From Strigamia acuminata (Eukaryota; Arthropoda; Chilopoda; Geophilomorpha; Linotaeniidae): 64,000 bases of DNA. The position numbers and the translations under genes were made by a program. This document shows, in pieces, positions 21,791 through 31,211 of the stretch. Within the stretch, counting starts at the first letter, position 1, and each line of letters opens with the position of its first letter. The notes beneath the pieces were generated by a model that worked only from the letters and a program-made list of their open reading frames with translations, did no database searches and was not told the DNA's origin. Where the stretch lies: assembly GCA_949358305.1 (NCBI GenBank), contig OX442314.1:2607087-2671086 (forward strand). Reading direction: 5' to 3'.

Positions 21791-22059
21791 GTATAACGGA
21801 TTTGAGCTGGACCTGGGATCATCCCTTGTCGGGAACTGTGTGGGAGAAGCCGATTTTGTAGAATTTAAAAACAATAATTTGGGTTTGTTTTTATAGCGTT
21901 TTGTTTGGTTGCAAAATCAAGAAATATTTATTTATTTATTTATCTCCAACAATACAATATACAATACAAAATGCAATTTTTATTCAATTTAGAAAGTAAA
22001 ACATTCTTTCTAAAAAAATTCTGGTCCAAAATATGCAGTGTTTCAACTGTGTTGCGAGA

Positions 22060-22487
22060 TGAAATATATCAGACACTTCGTCGTCTACATTTATAATACA
22101 TATATTGTCCATTAAAGCATCTTTGTGCTAAACAAGAAGAAAAAAATAGAAAAAAACTACAGGTGACCCTCAATCTACAAACATCTTATATATAAATATA
22201 TAAATATATAAATATTACTTTAATTTACTTGGTGGTGCAATTTCTGCTTTTTGCCATTTTAATGTACCCTTTTCAATTTTCACTAAGAACACAGTCGGAT
22301 CAACAGTTGCTAATTCGGCCGGTTGTGGTTTCTGTTTTAAAAAACAAAATCTTATATAATGAAATAATTGAAGGAATTTAATTGATGGGACTTTAGTGAG
22401 CAAAGTAGGCTTCACTTTGTTCTTCATTTTAGTAGATGCGCCTATCGCCGAATCCCACGTTGGATGGTGATCACAGTGATGATGAAC
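22060..22487 (-). repeat. exon-like dispersed repeat, copy 2, adjoining the Polinton
   Basis: It is collinear with 13424-13870: TATATCAGACACTTCGTCG, then GGTGACCCTCAATCTACAAA, then the minus-strand open stretch with KNKVKPTLLTKVP. It stops at the Polinton inverted repeat, so it marks the left host flank. Confidence 0.65.
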
Positions 22488-22583
22488 GTGTTGTAGTAAA
22501 ATATGAGATCTATGAATACGCATTTAAGATGCAATTCTTCATTTCTACCTCAAGGAGGGATTTAAAGGGATGAAGGAGGAAAT
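22488..22583. repeat. left terminal inverted repeat of the Polinton
   Basis: From GTGTTGTAGTAAAATATGAG to GATGAAGGAGGAAAT this is the reverse complement of 39617-39712 with one mismatch (C at about 22540 against G). Similarity fades beyond 22583. Polinton termini often begin with AG; the AGTAAAAT at 22495 could be the true end, because the preceding GTGTTGT is ambiguous with host sequence. No 6-bp target duplication is evident. Confidence 0.9.
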
Positions 22584-22679
22584 GGCCCGATGGTATGAAG
22601 ATGGATGAATGAAAAACAAAGAAAGAAAAGACTCAGATGGATTTCAGGAGCATAAAAAAATGATGCTTACCCTTCAATT

Positions 22680-23060
22680 TTTAAATAAATAAATAAATAA
22701 ATTATATTAATTTATTTAATTTATAAATAAATAAATAACTAATAAATTATATTAATTTAATTAATTAAAATAAATAACTACAAGTAATTCAATTCATTTA
22801 CAAGTAATTCATTTATTTGTAAATATTTAATAAAAAATCTTAAATGTGTAATTCAATTAATTTACAAGTAATTCATTTATTTGTAAATATTTAATAGAAA
22901 ATGCTAAATGTGTAATTCAATTAATTTACAAGTAATTCATTTATTTGTAAATATTTAATAGAAAATGCTAAATGTGTAATTCAATTAATTTACAAGTAAT
23001 TCATTTATTTGTAAATATTTAATAGAAAATGCTAAATGTGTAATTCAATTCATTAATTAA
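22680..23060. repeat. AT-rich tandem repeats near the Polinton left end
   Basis: After an AAATAAATAAATT stretch, a ~64-bp unit containing TAATTTACAAGTAATTCATT and TATTTGTAAATATTTAATA repeats about four times. It occupies the subterminal region before the polymerase gene. Subterminal repeats in protein-primed genomes may be replication or binding sites; that is inference. Confidence 0.8.
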
Positions 23061-23142
23061 TTAATTAATAAATAAAAAAATTCCTAAAAGTATGTTTCAT
23101 TCTTAATCAATTTTCCTTTTTTTTTAAAATTTATTTTTCTTT

Positions 23143-23150
23143 TATATAAA
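23143..23150 (+). promoter_or_regulatory. TATA box for polymerase B
   Basis: TATATAAA lies 35 bp upstream of the first ATG of the polymerase frame. It implies a very short 5' leader. It is the only TATA-like site directly upstream. Confidence 0.5.
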
Positions 23151-23185
23151 AAAGAATAATGATTTAGATTCATTCTGTGCTCAGA

Positions 23186-26100
23186 ATGAATAGATACAAA
23201 TTCAGAAAATGTGTCGAGTTTTTAAAAGGAAAAAGAAAAAGGGGCGATTTATCTAGGGCTTTCAAGTTTAATGTCGGTTTGGATCAACTTTTGAAGAAAT
23301 GCGGCGAATATAAAGATTTTGAGAAGATTATCTCAGTTCCGTATTATCTTCATAAAGGTATCTTTAATGGACAATCGCGCGAGTACATGGTCAATTTCGA
23401 TGAAAGGATTTGTGAAATAGAAGATGTGATTAAAGATGCCGCTCCAAATATCCGTGCTTTGGTGGCGGAAGTTGCAGCCGACATGAATTCGTGCAAAGTG
23501 AGTGTTATGATGCAATTGAGATATCGGCATTCCGTGAAATTGTCGCCAGCTCTTTTTTGGTACCGGGCCGGGCCGTTCGTGATGTTAACGGATGATGTTG
23601 ATCCAATTTTGGATTTGGCTGCGAGGCAACTGGCCGAAGAAAGTGCTGAATATGTAGAAACTCACGACTACTTCTGTTTAGTATGTGTAGAGGCTCTTAA
23701 AATTGATTTTGATATTTTAAAACAGAAAGGTGAATGGGGCAAAGATGCCATCTTCTTTCCATTGGGTTCGAATATTGATTTATCGGCCGTCATTCGCAAT
23801 AAGAAAGCGGTTTTGACTTTTAAAATGGATTTGCGAAAGTCTTTTGTTTGGGCCATTCTTGCATCTTTACATCCGGTAGCTATTAATGCCGAACGCATAT
23901 CTAATTACTTGAAGTATGAGCACGAATTGAACTTGCAAGGCTTAGAATTTCCGCTGCCTTACAGAAACCTAGAAAAATTCCAGTCGCAGAATCCCGATAT
24001 CGAAGTAACTATTTATTATTGCAATGGCGATCGCGTGGAAAGATACGTTACCGTTCACAGAAACAGGAAACATCACGTAGATCTATTCTTCTACGGAAAG
24101 AATAGCTACGGACTTGTGAGGGATCCAAAACGGTTGCTGGGTTATTTTCCGTGTCACTACTGCGATAACCAATTCAAGAGCTGCGTGGGAAGAGACAAAC
24201 ATGCGTCGATATTCCACTCCGTTCCCGAAAAATCGTCGTATCAGGAACTGGACGAATGTCTGCAGAAAAAAAAGGCCGTTGTAAATGTCCAGAACTCGGA
24301 TCAAAAAAGTTTTTTATGGTCTGTATTAGCTGCCTTGTATCCAGCCCCCGTTCATGTTTGCAGAGCGGATTATTACGAACAGTTTATGAATAAACTCAAT
24401 CTCGAAGGGCTAGTTTTTCCCGTGGGGCCGAAAGAAGTGCTTACGTTCGAAAGACAGAATGTAAGTTTGAACATTAATGTATTCGAGTTGCTGCCCAAGT
24501 CCCGCATTGTTCCGATTAAAGTAGATATTCTGACGAACCGCCTTATCACTATTAACCTACTGAAGAAACAAAATCATTACATGTGGATCAGGGATTTCTC
24601 GCGACTCTTGAGCGCCGGCAATAAACATAAGCGGTATTATTGCATGAACTGTATGAACGGGTTTTCCAGTGCCATAGTGCTCGTTAGGCATAAACGATAC
24701 TGCGGGAAATATAAAGCCTGCAGCACTAAATGTCCCGACGAAGGAGCTATCTGTACGTTCAAAAGTGAGAAAAAAAAATATCCTTTACCGTACGTTTGTT
24801 ACGCCGATTTCGAGGCATTCTTAGTACCTGATGCGGAGAGCGAACCCACTTTACATTCGATCATCATTAATTCTCACGAGCCGTGCGGTTATTCGTTTAA
24901 AGTAGTGTGCACTGAGAACGAAGCTTATTCCAGACCGTTACAGCTGTATAGAGGTCCGGATGCCGTCGATCATTTTTTGCAATCGTTGCGTGCGGAAATT
25001 AAAGCCGTGGTTCAGCAATTTTCCGAATTGGAACATAAACAATTCAATTCCAAAACGATGACTTCGCTTCAATGGATCGCTTATAGAAATGCAACAACGT
25101 GTTACTTATGCGGTGATGAATTCTTGGAAGAATTAAAAGGCTTGACAAAAGTCTTGGATCATAACCATTTCACCGGGAAGTTTCGTGGGGCCGCACACGC
25201 TAATTGTAACCTCAACTACCATTGGCGGAAATCTGTGCCTATAATTTTCCATAATGGAAAAAAGTATGATTTTCATCTAATATTGCCGCATTTGACCGTC
25301 GCGTCAGAAAAAGTGACGATGATCGCCGAAAACTCGGAATTATACAAATCGTTCACGTTGAAAATCAAGACCGGTGATGATCCAAAACAGGTCGTAACGT
25401 TAAAATTCATGGATAGTTTCCAATTTCTCGCGAGCAGTTTATCCAATTTGGCAAAAAATCTAGAGAAGTCGCAGTTCGCTGTCTTTCGAAGCGAGTTTAA
25501 AGGCGAGGAAATTGATCTTCTGTTGAGGAAAGGAGTGTACCCTTACAGATATATGACCGGTTGGTCAAAATTTCAAGAAGATAAACTTCCGCCGAAAGAA
25601 GAATTTGAGAACATAACCGACGACGAATACCAATATGCCCAGTTAGTTTGGAAAACGTTCGGAATTAAAAACATGGGCGAATATCACGATTTGTATCTGA
25701 AGACCGACACTCTGTTGTTGGCGGATATATTCGAACAGTTCAGAAAAATGTGTTTAAATCATTACAAGCTAGACCCCTGTCATTACATCACGTTTCCAAG
25801 TCTTTCTTGGGACGCTGCGCTGCTCATCACCGAAGTTAAATTGGAGCTTCTGTCTGATCCAGATATGTACATGTTTGTCGAACAAGGAATAAGAGGCGGT
25901 GTTGCCACTATCAGTCAACGCTACGCCAAAGCCAATAATCCTCTTCTGGCATCGGGATACGATTGCGAGAAACCAGAGAGTTACATCGTCTATTTGGATG
26001 CGAATTCCATGTATTCCTGGGCAATGAGCAAACCGCTACCAGTTGGCAAGTTTGCCTTCGACGATAATGTAGCCGAATGGTCACAAGAACGGATTTTAAA

Positions 26101-27202
26101 AATGGGAGAGAACGATACGATGGGATGCATCTTGGAAGTGGATTTGGGATATCCGCAAGAACTGCATTCGTCCCACAATTGTTTGCCTTTGGCTCCGGAA
26201 ATGATACGTTCTGGGGATGACACTTCTCCCAGATTAATCCCGCATTTGCAAGCTCGTTGTAATTACATTCTGCATTACAGAGCTCTGCAATTGTACTTGT
26301 CCCTGGGCATGACGTTGATGAAAATAAAAAGAGTGCTGACGTTTGAGCAAAAACCGTGGCTGGCCAAGTATATCAAATTGAATATTGAGAAACGGAAGTC
26401 AGCTACCAGTGATTTTGAGCAGGAATTGGCGAAATTAGCTAACAATTCGGTCTTTGGAAAAACCTTGCAGGACGTGAGGAAATATAGACAATTTTATCTG
26501 GTAAACAATGCAAAAGACTTGAATACTCACGTCAACCACGTCGGTTTCAAAGGAAAAAAAAAATTAAACAAAAAACTGGTGTTGGTTGAACGGCGAAAGC
26601 TGGAATTGACGTTAGACAAACCTATTTACAGCGGTTTAACTATCCTGGACTTGTCTAAATGCTTGCTCTACGACTTTCATTACAACGTCATGAAAAAAAA
26701 ATTCTCAGACAAGCTGAGATTGCTGATGACAGATACGGATAGTTTGATGTACGAAATAGAAGCTCCGTCAGTCTACTCGTTCTTCAGAGAAGAAATACCA
26801 CAAGTGATGGATCTGTCTAATTACCACCCACCCGATGGCAGAAACAGGCGTGTCATAGGATGCTTCAAAGACGAGACTGCCGGCGAGCCGATAGAAGAGT
26901 TTGTAGGGCTAAGAGCCAAATGTTACGCTTATAACGTGAACGGGAAAACGAACATGCGATGTAAAGGCATAAAGAAGGCTGTCGTGGAGCAAGAGCTGGA
27001 CTTGGAGGCGTACAAGAAGATATTGTTCGGTGAACGGGAGGCCCACAGATTGAAATTTGAAACGATCAAATCAAAACTGCACGATCTCACAACGGTCAAG
27101 GTGGACAAATTGGCATTGTCGGCGAAAGACAAGAAACGAGTGATATTAGATGATTGTATTCATACTTTGGCTTATGGATACGTAAGCTTGGCGGAGGATT
27201 AA
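23186..27202 (+). CDS. POLB: Polinton protein-primed DNA polymerase B
   Basis: Family-B polymerase of about 1,338 aa that would copy the element with a protein primer. The frame opens slightly earlier with GTG, but the first ATG is at 23186. The N-terminal half holds two related ~140-residue modules (about 205-346 and 361-510), each containing a KSF(V/L)W-(A/S)-(I/V)LA motif and ending in a zinc finger (CHYCDNQF; CMNCMNGF). Then come exonuclease motif I (CYADFEAF, about 537), an endonuclease-VII-like insert (CYLCG then DHNHFTGKFRGAAHANCN, about 638-675), exonuclease motifs II/III (FHNGKKYDFHL; FMDSFQFL), polymerase motif A (YLDANSMYSWAM, about 935), motif B (KLANNSVFGK, about 1085) and motif C (MTDTDSLMYE, about 1180). 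All catalytic Asp residues are present. It ends 16 bp before the convergent fibre-like gene. Confidence 0.95.
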   Translation: MNRYKFRKCVEFLKGKRKRGDLSRAFKFNVGLDQLLKKCGEYKDFEKIISVPYYLHKGIFNGQSREYMVNFDERICEIEDVIKDAAPNIRALVAEVAADMNSCKVSVMMQLRYRHSVKLSPALFWYRAGPFVMLTDDVDPILDLAARQLAEESAEYVETHDYFCLVCVEALKIDFDILKQKGEWGKDAIFFPLGSNIDLSAVIRNKKAVLTFKMDLRKSFVWAILASLHPVAINAERISNYLKYEHELNLQGLEFPLPYRNLEKFQSQNPDIEVTIYYCNGDRVERYVTVHRNRKHHVDLFFYGKNSYGLVRDPKRLLGYFPCHYCDNQFKSCVGRDKHASIFHSVPEKSSYQELDECLQKKKAVVNVQNSDQKSFLWSVLAALYPAPVHVCRADYYEQFMNKLNLEGLVFPVGPKEVLTFERQNVSLNINVFELLPKSRIVPIKVDILTNRLITINLLKKQNHYMWIRDFSRLLSAGNKHKRYYCMNCMNGFSSAIVLVRHKRYCGKYKACSTKCPDEGAICTFKSEKKKYPLPYVCYADFEAFLVPDAESEPTLHSIIINSHEPCGYSFKVVCTENEAYSRPLQLYRGPDAVDHFLQSLRAEIKAVVQQFSELEHKQFNSKTMTSLQWIAYRNATTCYLCGDEFLEELKGLTKVLDHNHFTGKFRGAAHANCNLNYHWRKSVPIIFHNGKKYDFHLILPHLTVASEKVTMIAENSELYKSFTLKIKTGDDPKQVVTLKFMDSFQFLASSLSNLAKNLEKSQFAVFRSEFKGEEIDLLLRKGVYPYRYMTGWSKFQEDKLPPKEEFENITDDEYQYAQLVWKTFGIKNMGEYHDLYLKTDTLLLADIFEQFRKMCLNHYKLDPCHYITFPSLSWDAALLITEVKLELLSDPDMYMFVEQGIRGGVATISQRYAKANNPLLASGYDCEKPESYIVYLDANSMYSWAMSKPLPVGKFAFDDNVAEWSQERILKMGENDTMGCILEVDLGYPQELHSSHNCLPLAPEMIRSGDDTSPRLIPHLQARCNYILHYRALQLYLSLGMTLMKIKRVLTFEQKPWLAKYIKLNIEKRKSATSDFEQELAKLANNSVFGKTLQDVRKYRQFYLVNNAKDLNTHVNHVGFKGKKKLNKKLVLVERRKLELTLDKPIYSGLTILDLSKCLLYDFHYNVMKKKFSDKLRLLMTDTDSLMYEIEAPSVYSFFREEIPQVMDLSNYHPPDGRNRRVIGCFKDETAGEPIEEFVGLRAKCYAYNVNGKTNMRCKGIKKAVVEQELDLEAYKKILFGEREAHRLKFETIKSKLHDLTTVKVDKLALSAKDKKRVILDDCIHTLAYGYVSLAED

Positions 27203-27218
27203 TATGACGATGGTTAGT

Positions 27219-28859
27219 TTAATCGTCCCATTTACTACGATCGAATCTGCAATACACGAGGGCGTAAACTTTTATTTCCGGACTCCAATCGGTGACAGTA
27301 GATATTCTAATGTGATCGTTATCATCAAAATCTACTTTTTTCTCTAAATTGTACGTTCTAAAACATACCGGCATTTTACGTGGTGTTTTTGTAACATCTG
27401 TACGTGGAATATGGAACGTTCGACCATGCCCGTTAATAGACAAGATAAACTCAAACTCGTTAGGTATTACTGTGTATTCTGCTGTAGTAGCATACATGAA
27501 TAAACTGATTCGCGTTATATGCCCGTAATGAGGAGTATAAAACTTCCCATTATGTGCAAATAATTTCCATTCTTCGGACACCTTCAAAAACCAATCGGTC
27601 CGTTGCGAATGTAGGAACCCTAGCACTAAATCGGCCTGTTCTTCTACTTCGGGAATATTTAGATTTGATATTTTGTCTTCTAATTCCGTCAATTTCTTAT
27701 TAACTTCTATTTTGTTCGCTTCGATGTTAGAATTTAACGTGGCTTCTACCGTATCGACAGTGCCGGCCAAAGCAGCGGGAGCAAAACTTGATTCGTCAAC
27801 GCTCGGAATTGCGCTAATTTTTGATATTTCTTCTTGAACGGATGTCAAAATGGACAACATGTTTTCCTGCAACGTTATTATTTGTTCGTTGGCTAATTTG
27901 ATTTTATCGGTAACCTCGTTGACGCTCGTTTGCATTTTATCTGACTTTACGGAATTTTCGTCTACGTACTCGTTTAATTTAAGTTTAGTCTCGTCCAGAT
28001 CTTTTTGAATGGCAGTACTGACTGTGTCTAGCTCCGCTTTCGCCGCTTCAATTTTGGTTTTTAAGTCTTCCGTACTTTCGCTACTAACACCAAATTTTGC
28101 GGGTAAAGCTTTGATTTTGGTTTCCAAGGCTTTAACCTCATTTTCCACACTTTTTTCTAACTTTTTTATATCATCCTGTGCTTGTTTTATCTTGTCATTT
28201 GATGCCTCGATGTTGGTTCTGATTTTGTCCACGTCTAAGTTCTGGATTTTGGTTTCTACTTCATCCAATGCTTCGTTTATTTTTGTATCATAATCGGTTT
28301 TATTCTGGATTAAGCTATTAGTCAACGTCTCCAACCCAGTCTTTAAATCTTCGATCGCAGATTCCAACTCGGATTTAACGTCATTTATCAAGTCTTTGAT
28401 TTTGATTTCTAATGCGCTTATTTGTTTTTCGTCAACTTCTACACCACCGGAAGCAGTCGCATTATCTACTAATATCTTAATGTTCGCTTCTAATTCTTTA
28501 ATTTTCTTAATCAAATCTTGTTCCAACGTTCCATATTTTATAGTAGCATAGGCAATATCATTTTTGAGTTTATCAATATCCTTCGTATCAATTCCTTCGC
28601 CTTGCCCCGTTAGCTTACTAGCTTGATCTTGTACGGTACGTTTTAATGCGTTCAAATCGTTAATTATAGAATCGCAAGCAGCTTTCAGGGCATTTTTAGT
28701 CTTTGTGATCTCGTCAAAAATTTTTTTTTCTAGATCGGATAATGCATCGTAACCAACGTGATCTGCGAGAACCTCATCTACTTCTCGACGTTGACGTTTG
28801 CCCAATTTATGCACTGCGTTAAGACGATAATCGTCTCCTAGTTTATTTACGCTTACCAT
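27219..28859 (-). CDS. long coiled-coil protein with C-terminal globular domain, fibre-like
   Basis: This 546-aa protein is the last gene of the leftward virion block. The N terminus (about 1-40) is basic (KLGKRQRREVDE). Residues about 40-400 are nearly continuous heptad-type Ile/Leu/Val with Lys/Glu/Asp, as in a long trimeric or dimeric coiled coil. Residues about 410-546 are compact and rich in aromatic and beta-prone residues (EEWKLFAHNGKFYTPHYGHI; KVYALVYCRFDRSKWDD). Stalk plus C-terminal head is the architecture of viral fibres. The position among capsid genes agrees, but I recognise no sequence family, so fibre or attachment function is inference. Alternatives are a tape-measure-like or scaffold protein. 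No signal peptide or membrane helix is seen. Confidence 0.65.
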   Translation of the reverse strand: MVSVNKLGDDYRLNAVHKLGKRQRREVDEVLADHVGYDALSDLEKKIFDEITKTKNALKAACDSIINDLNALKRTVQDQASKLTGQGEGIDTKDIDKLKNDIAYATIKYGTLEQDLIKKIKELEANIKILVDNATASGGVEVDEKQISALEIKIKDLINDVKSELESAIEDLKTGLETLTNSLIQNKTDYDTKINEALDEVETKIQNLDVDKIRTNIEASNDKIKQAQDDIKKLEKSVENEVKALETKIKALPAKFGVSSESTEDLKTKIEAAKAELDTVSTAIQKDLDETKLKLNEYVDENSVKSDKMQTSVNEVTDKIKLANEQIITLQENMLSILTSVQEEISKISAIPSVDESSFAPAALAGTVDTVEATLNSNIEANKIEVNKKLTELEDKISNLNIPEVEEQADLVLGFLHSQRTDWFLKVSEEWKLFAHNGKFYTPHYGHITRISLFMYATTAEYTVIPNEFEFILSINGHGRTFHIPRTDVTKTPRKMPVCFRTYNLEKKVDFDDNDHIRISTVTDWSPEIKVYALVYCRFDRSKWDD

Positions 28860-28893
28860 TTTTTTAATAGAAGGGAAAAAAACTATTTTTTAA

Positions 28894-29235
28894 TTATTTT
28901 TTTTCTTCTTTCCTCCATTTTTTTAAAACATATAAGCACAAATGGCCGCAAGTAATTTCGTCAAAATTTTGATACTGATTGTAATTGTATTTTATGTTGT
29001 CTCCCAGATAATCGTATAATTCCAACGGGGGTGGCAAGTCTCCGAAACTATCGAAGTACAGCTTCTTATTTCCAATTTTACTGTATGCCACCCAATGACT
29101 TCCGCTTTCGTGGTGCGTGTTCAAATTAACAATTCCACATTCTTTCGATCGTGGTTTGACGGGTAAAGTATCTCTCGAAAACACTCCTCTAAAAAATGAA
29201 ATTTTCATTCGTCTGGCCAGTTCCTCCAACTGCAA
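28894..29235 (-). CDS. PRO: Polinton adenain-like cysteine protease (PRO1)
   Basis: A 113-aa C48/adenain-type protease. The catalytic His is in GSHWVAY, the acidic partner in YFDSFGDLPPP, the oxyanion Gln lies seven residues before the Cys (QNFDEITC), and the nucleophile sits in TCGHLCLYVL. It is shorter than adenovirus protease (about 200 aa) but all four active-site positions are present. Its role in Polintons is cleavage of capsid and core proteins during virion maturation. It lies between the core protein and fibre-like genes on the same strand. A second related protease is at 35748-36167. Confidence 0.9.
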   Translation of the reverse strand: MQLEELARRMKISFFRGVFSRDTLPVKPRSKECGIVNLNTHHESGSHWVAYSKIGNKKLYFDSFGDLPPPLELYDYLGDNIKYNYNQYQNFDEITCGHLCLYVLKKWRKEEKK

Positions 29236-29249
29236 CGAATCTAGCGGTT

Positions 29250-29717
29250 TTATTTTTTTGTCACCAGTGAGCCGTAAGGTTTCAAGTAAAAACCTTTTCC
29301 AGACTTGCGTTTCCGCGATTTTTTTTTTGCGAATTGCATTCCTTTACCTTCTGAAACTGCATTATGACGTTTTGTCTCATCGAGCATTCTCTTGTTGGTT
29401 TTTGCCTCATCGACAGCTTTGGCAATTCCTGCCGCACCGCCAGCGAGACCGCCTAAAGCCCCCAATAGTGGAAGTAATAAAGGGAAAAATCCGCCAGATT
29501 GTTTAATTTGATTCGAAGGTATACTCAAAGTCATGCCTTTCTTTTTAGAACCGGCTTTTTTGATCTTGTTTATTTGTCTATCCGTAAGAGACAAGCCATG
29601 ATTGCCGTTTAATTGTTCGTATTTCAATCTTAAATGCAAGGGTATCTTTTTTTTGACAGACTTGGATATTTTTCGTTGTTGATTCGGAGATAGATTCACT
29701 TTATGTATCTTATACAT
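29250..29717 (-). CDS. pX-like virion core protein
   Basis: A 155-aa strongly basic protein. The N-terminal half is Lys-rich (KISKSVKKKIPLHLRLKYEQ). The middle has a hydrophobic Gly/Ala/Leu stretch (GGFFPLLLPLLGALGGLAGG, about residues 75-95), and the C-terminal end has KKSRKRKSGKG followed by GFYLKPYG. A basic protein with a glycine-rich hydrophobic patch and a terminal G-x-G-(L/F)-YL-x-P-Y motif matches the core (pX-like) proteins of adintoviruses and Polintons, related to adenovirus core and membrane-lytic peptides. It probably condenses DNA in the particle. The hydrophobic patch could act on membranes; that is inference. Confidence 0.75.
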   Translation of the reverse strand: MYKIHKVNLSPNQQRKISKSVKKKIPLHLRLKYEQLNGNHGLSLTDRQINKIKKAGSKKKGMTLSIPSNQIKQSGGFFPLLLPLLGALGGLAGGAAGIAKAVDEAKTNKRMLDETKRHNAVSEGKGMQFAKKKSRKRKSGKGFYLKPYGSLVTKK

Positions 29718-29891
29718 TTTTATTTCTTTTTTTATATACGTATATATTATTTTATATATATTTATTTATATATATTATATATTATATATTATATATATTA
29801 TATATATATTATATATATATATATATTATATATATATTATATATTATATATATTTATATATATTTTATATACGTATATATTATTTTAAAAT
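29718..29891. repeat. (TA)n-rich spacer between core and major capsid genes
   Basis: The gap is almost entirely TATA/ATAT sequence, with TATATACGTATATATTATTT at both ends (near 29732 and 29866). On the minus strand it precedes the core protein and could serve as its promoter. A plus-strand ORF across it is a low-complexity artefact. Confidence 0.7.
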
Positions 29892-31211
29892 CTAATATAA
29901 TACTTCGATTTTACCCTTGTCTAATTTCATAGTCATTAGTCTATCGCTTATTATCAAAGCGTAGGCTTTAGTGTCGGCAGGAACGGTTTCCGCAAATTTC
30001 ATTTTTATTTGCACGTCCATTATTCCGGTTTTCATTCTTTCGCTTTGTTTCGTGCAATCTATTACGATGAGCGGGTATATATTTCCGTACTCGTAAGTAT
30101 TAAACGGTAAATCGTCGGCACCGTAATAGTCTTTTCTAAATTGAATGCAACTTTCTAAGAATTTACAGAAATTGGCTTTCTTAAAATCATTGTTACTGTC
30201 CAGATAAGGATATCGTTCCGAATTTAAGTAGGCATGAACTTCCGTTACATTGCAGTTATCAAATGTGGCTGGATTTTTTAATTGGTCGTCTCTTTTATTC
30301 GTTTGTAAAGCCACGATGATGTAACGTGGTTTTTCTGACGTGCTGGTTGTTACCACTCTCCACGCGTGTTCCTTACTTTGTGGCACGTCTGTCATTTCGA
30401 ACGACCAATGTCGAAAAGCTAATGGAACGTTCACCCCTCTATCTATGGCAGTGAGTAATCTATTCTTTTGGATATCGGACGGTAAGACGTGCGGCATCAA
30501 CCAATATAACTGTTCGATGATAATTTTTCCAACGGGGGTGTTTACTTTTGGGGCGGGACCGGACTGTATCGCTTTAAAAATGGCATCGTTGTCGTGAGTT
30601 CGCATTAAGGTCAAAACTTGTTTGGCACCATATATGATTTTCGTATAGTCTTCGAAAAATCCCATTAAATGTGTTAACGGTACTAACAAAGAGAACGATC
30701 CTTTGGGCGTTGGCATTATGTTGTAAAATATTCTACGTTCTAGAAAAGCGGGATTAAGAGTATCCGATGCTTCGCCCTTGTGATGATCTACTATCCATCC
30801 CATATTTCCGCTCGAATTTTGGAGCTGTTTGTACGTTAGTAAGCCCTTAATAGTGGTAGCATAACCCGGATAATTTATTTCGTCTATTAATTTATCACCT
30901 ATGTGATATTTCATGTTGCTGAACAAAAATGGCATAAAGTTATTTCCTAACGTTATTATATGGTCTTGTTCATCAGCTTGAGCGATAAGGTCTGTACCAT
31001 CCGCTTTCACTAATCTTCCTGTTATGCAGACGTAACTTTTATGAGGGTGAGTCCATACATCTTCGTTTTGAATGATTAATCGAATTTCGGAATTCACATT
31101 ATTTAAATTAGTTCCTATAATAGGATAATATTCGTGGTAGTTGTAGGCATTAACAGATTCATCGACGACGAATGGTTGTTCGACATCCAAATAATTCTCG
31201 GAGACTTGCAT
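29892..31211 (-). CDS. MCP: Polinton major capsid protein (double jelly-roll)
   Basis: A 439-aa protein with the features of the Polinton/adintovirus hexon-like capsid protein: an N-terminal segment (VEQPFVVDESVNAYNYHEYY), then NNFMPFLFSNMKYHIGDKLI early, and a middle NPAFLERRIFYNIMPTPKGS followed by FSLLVPLTHLMGFFEDYTKI, where the F-(S/V)-L-x-(V/I)-PL-x-H-(L/I)-GF block is a family hallmark. The length matches family members. It would form the pseudo-hexagonal capsomers of an icosahedral shell. It is transcribed leftward with the penton and ATPase genes, with an AT-rich repeat region upstream that probably holds its promoter. It is intact. Confidence 0.93.
   Translation of the reverse strand: MQVSENYLDVEQPFVVDESVNAYNYHEYYPIIGTNLNNVNSEIRLIIQNEDVWTHPHKSYVCITGRLVKADGTDLIAQADEQDHIITLGNNFMPFLFSNMKYHIGDKLIDEINYPGYATTIKGLLTYKQLQNSSGNMGWIVDHHKGEASDTLNPAFLERRIFYNIMPTPKGSFSLLVPLTHLMGFFEDYTKIIYGAKQVLTLMRTHDNDAIFKAIQSGPAPKVNTPVGKIIIEQLYWLMPHVLPSDIQKNRLLTAIDRGVNVPLAFRHWSFEMTDVPQSKEHAWRVVTTSTSEKPRYIIVALQTNKRDDQLKNPATFDNCNVTEVHAYLNSERYPYLDSNNDFKKANFCKFLESCIQFRKDYYGADDLPFNTYEYGNIYPLIVIDCTKQSERMKTGIMDVQIKMKFAETVPADTKAYALIISDRLMTMKLDKGKIEVLY

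Noticed and set aside
22780-23060. Regular 64-bp repeats considered as a CRISPR-like array
   Set aside because: The units are contiguous AT-rich tandem repeats without unique spacers, in a eukaryotic element.
23177-23185. Earlier polymerase start at GTG 23177
   Set aside because: A eukaryotic gene is expected to start at ATG; the first in-frame ATG is 23186, 35 bp after the TATA box.
29703-29888. Plus-strand ORF of Tyr/Ile repeats
   Set aside because: It is the translation of a (TA)n-rich spacer; no protein support.
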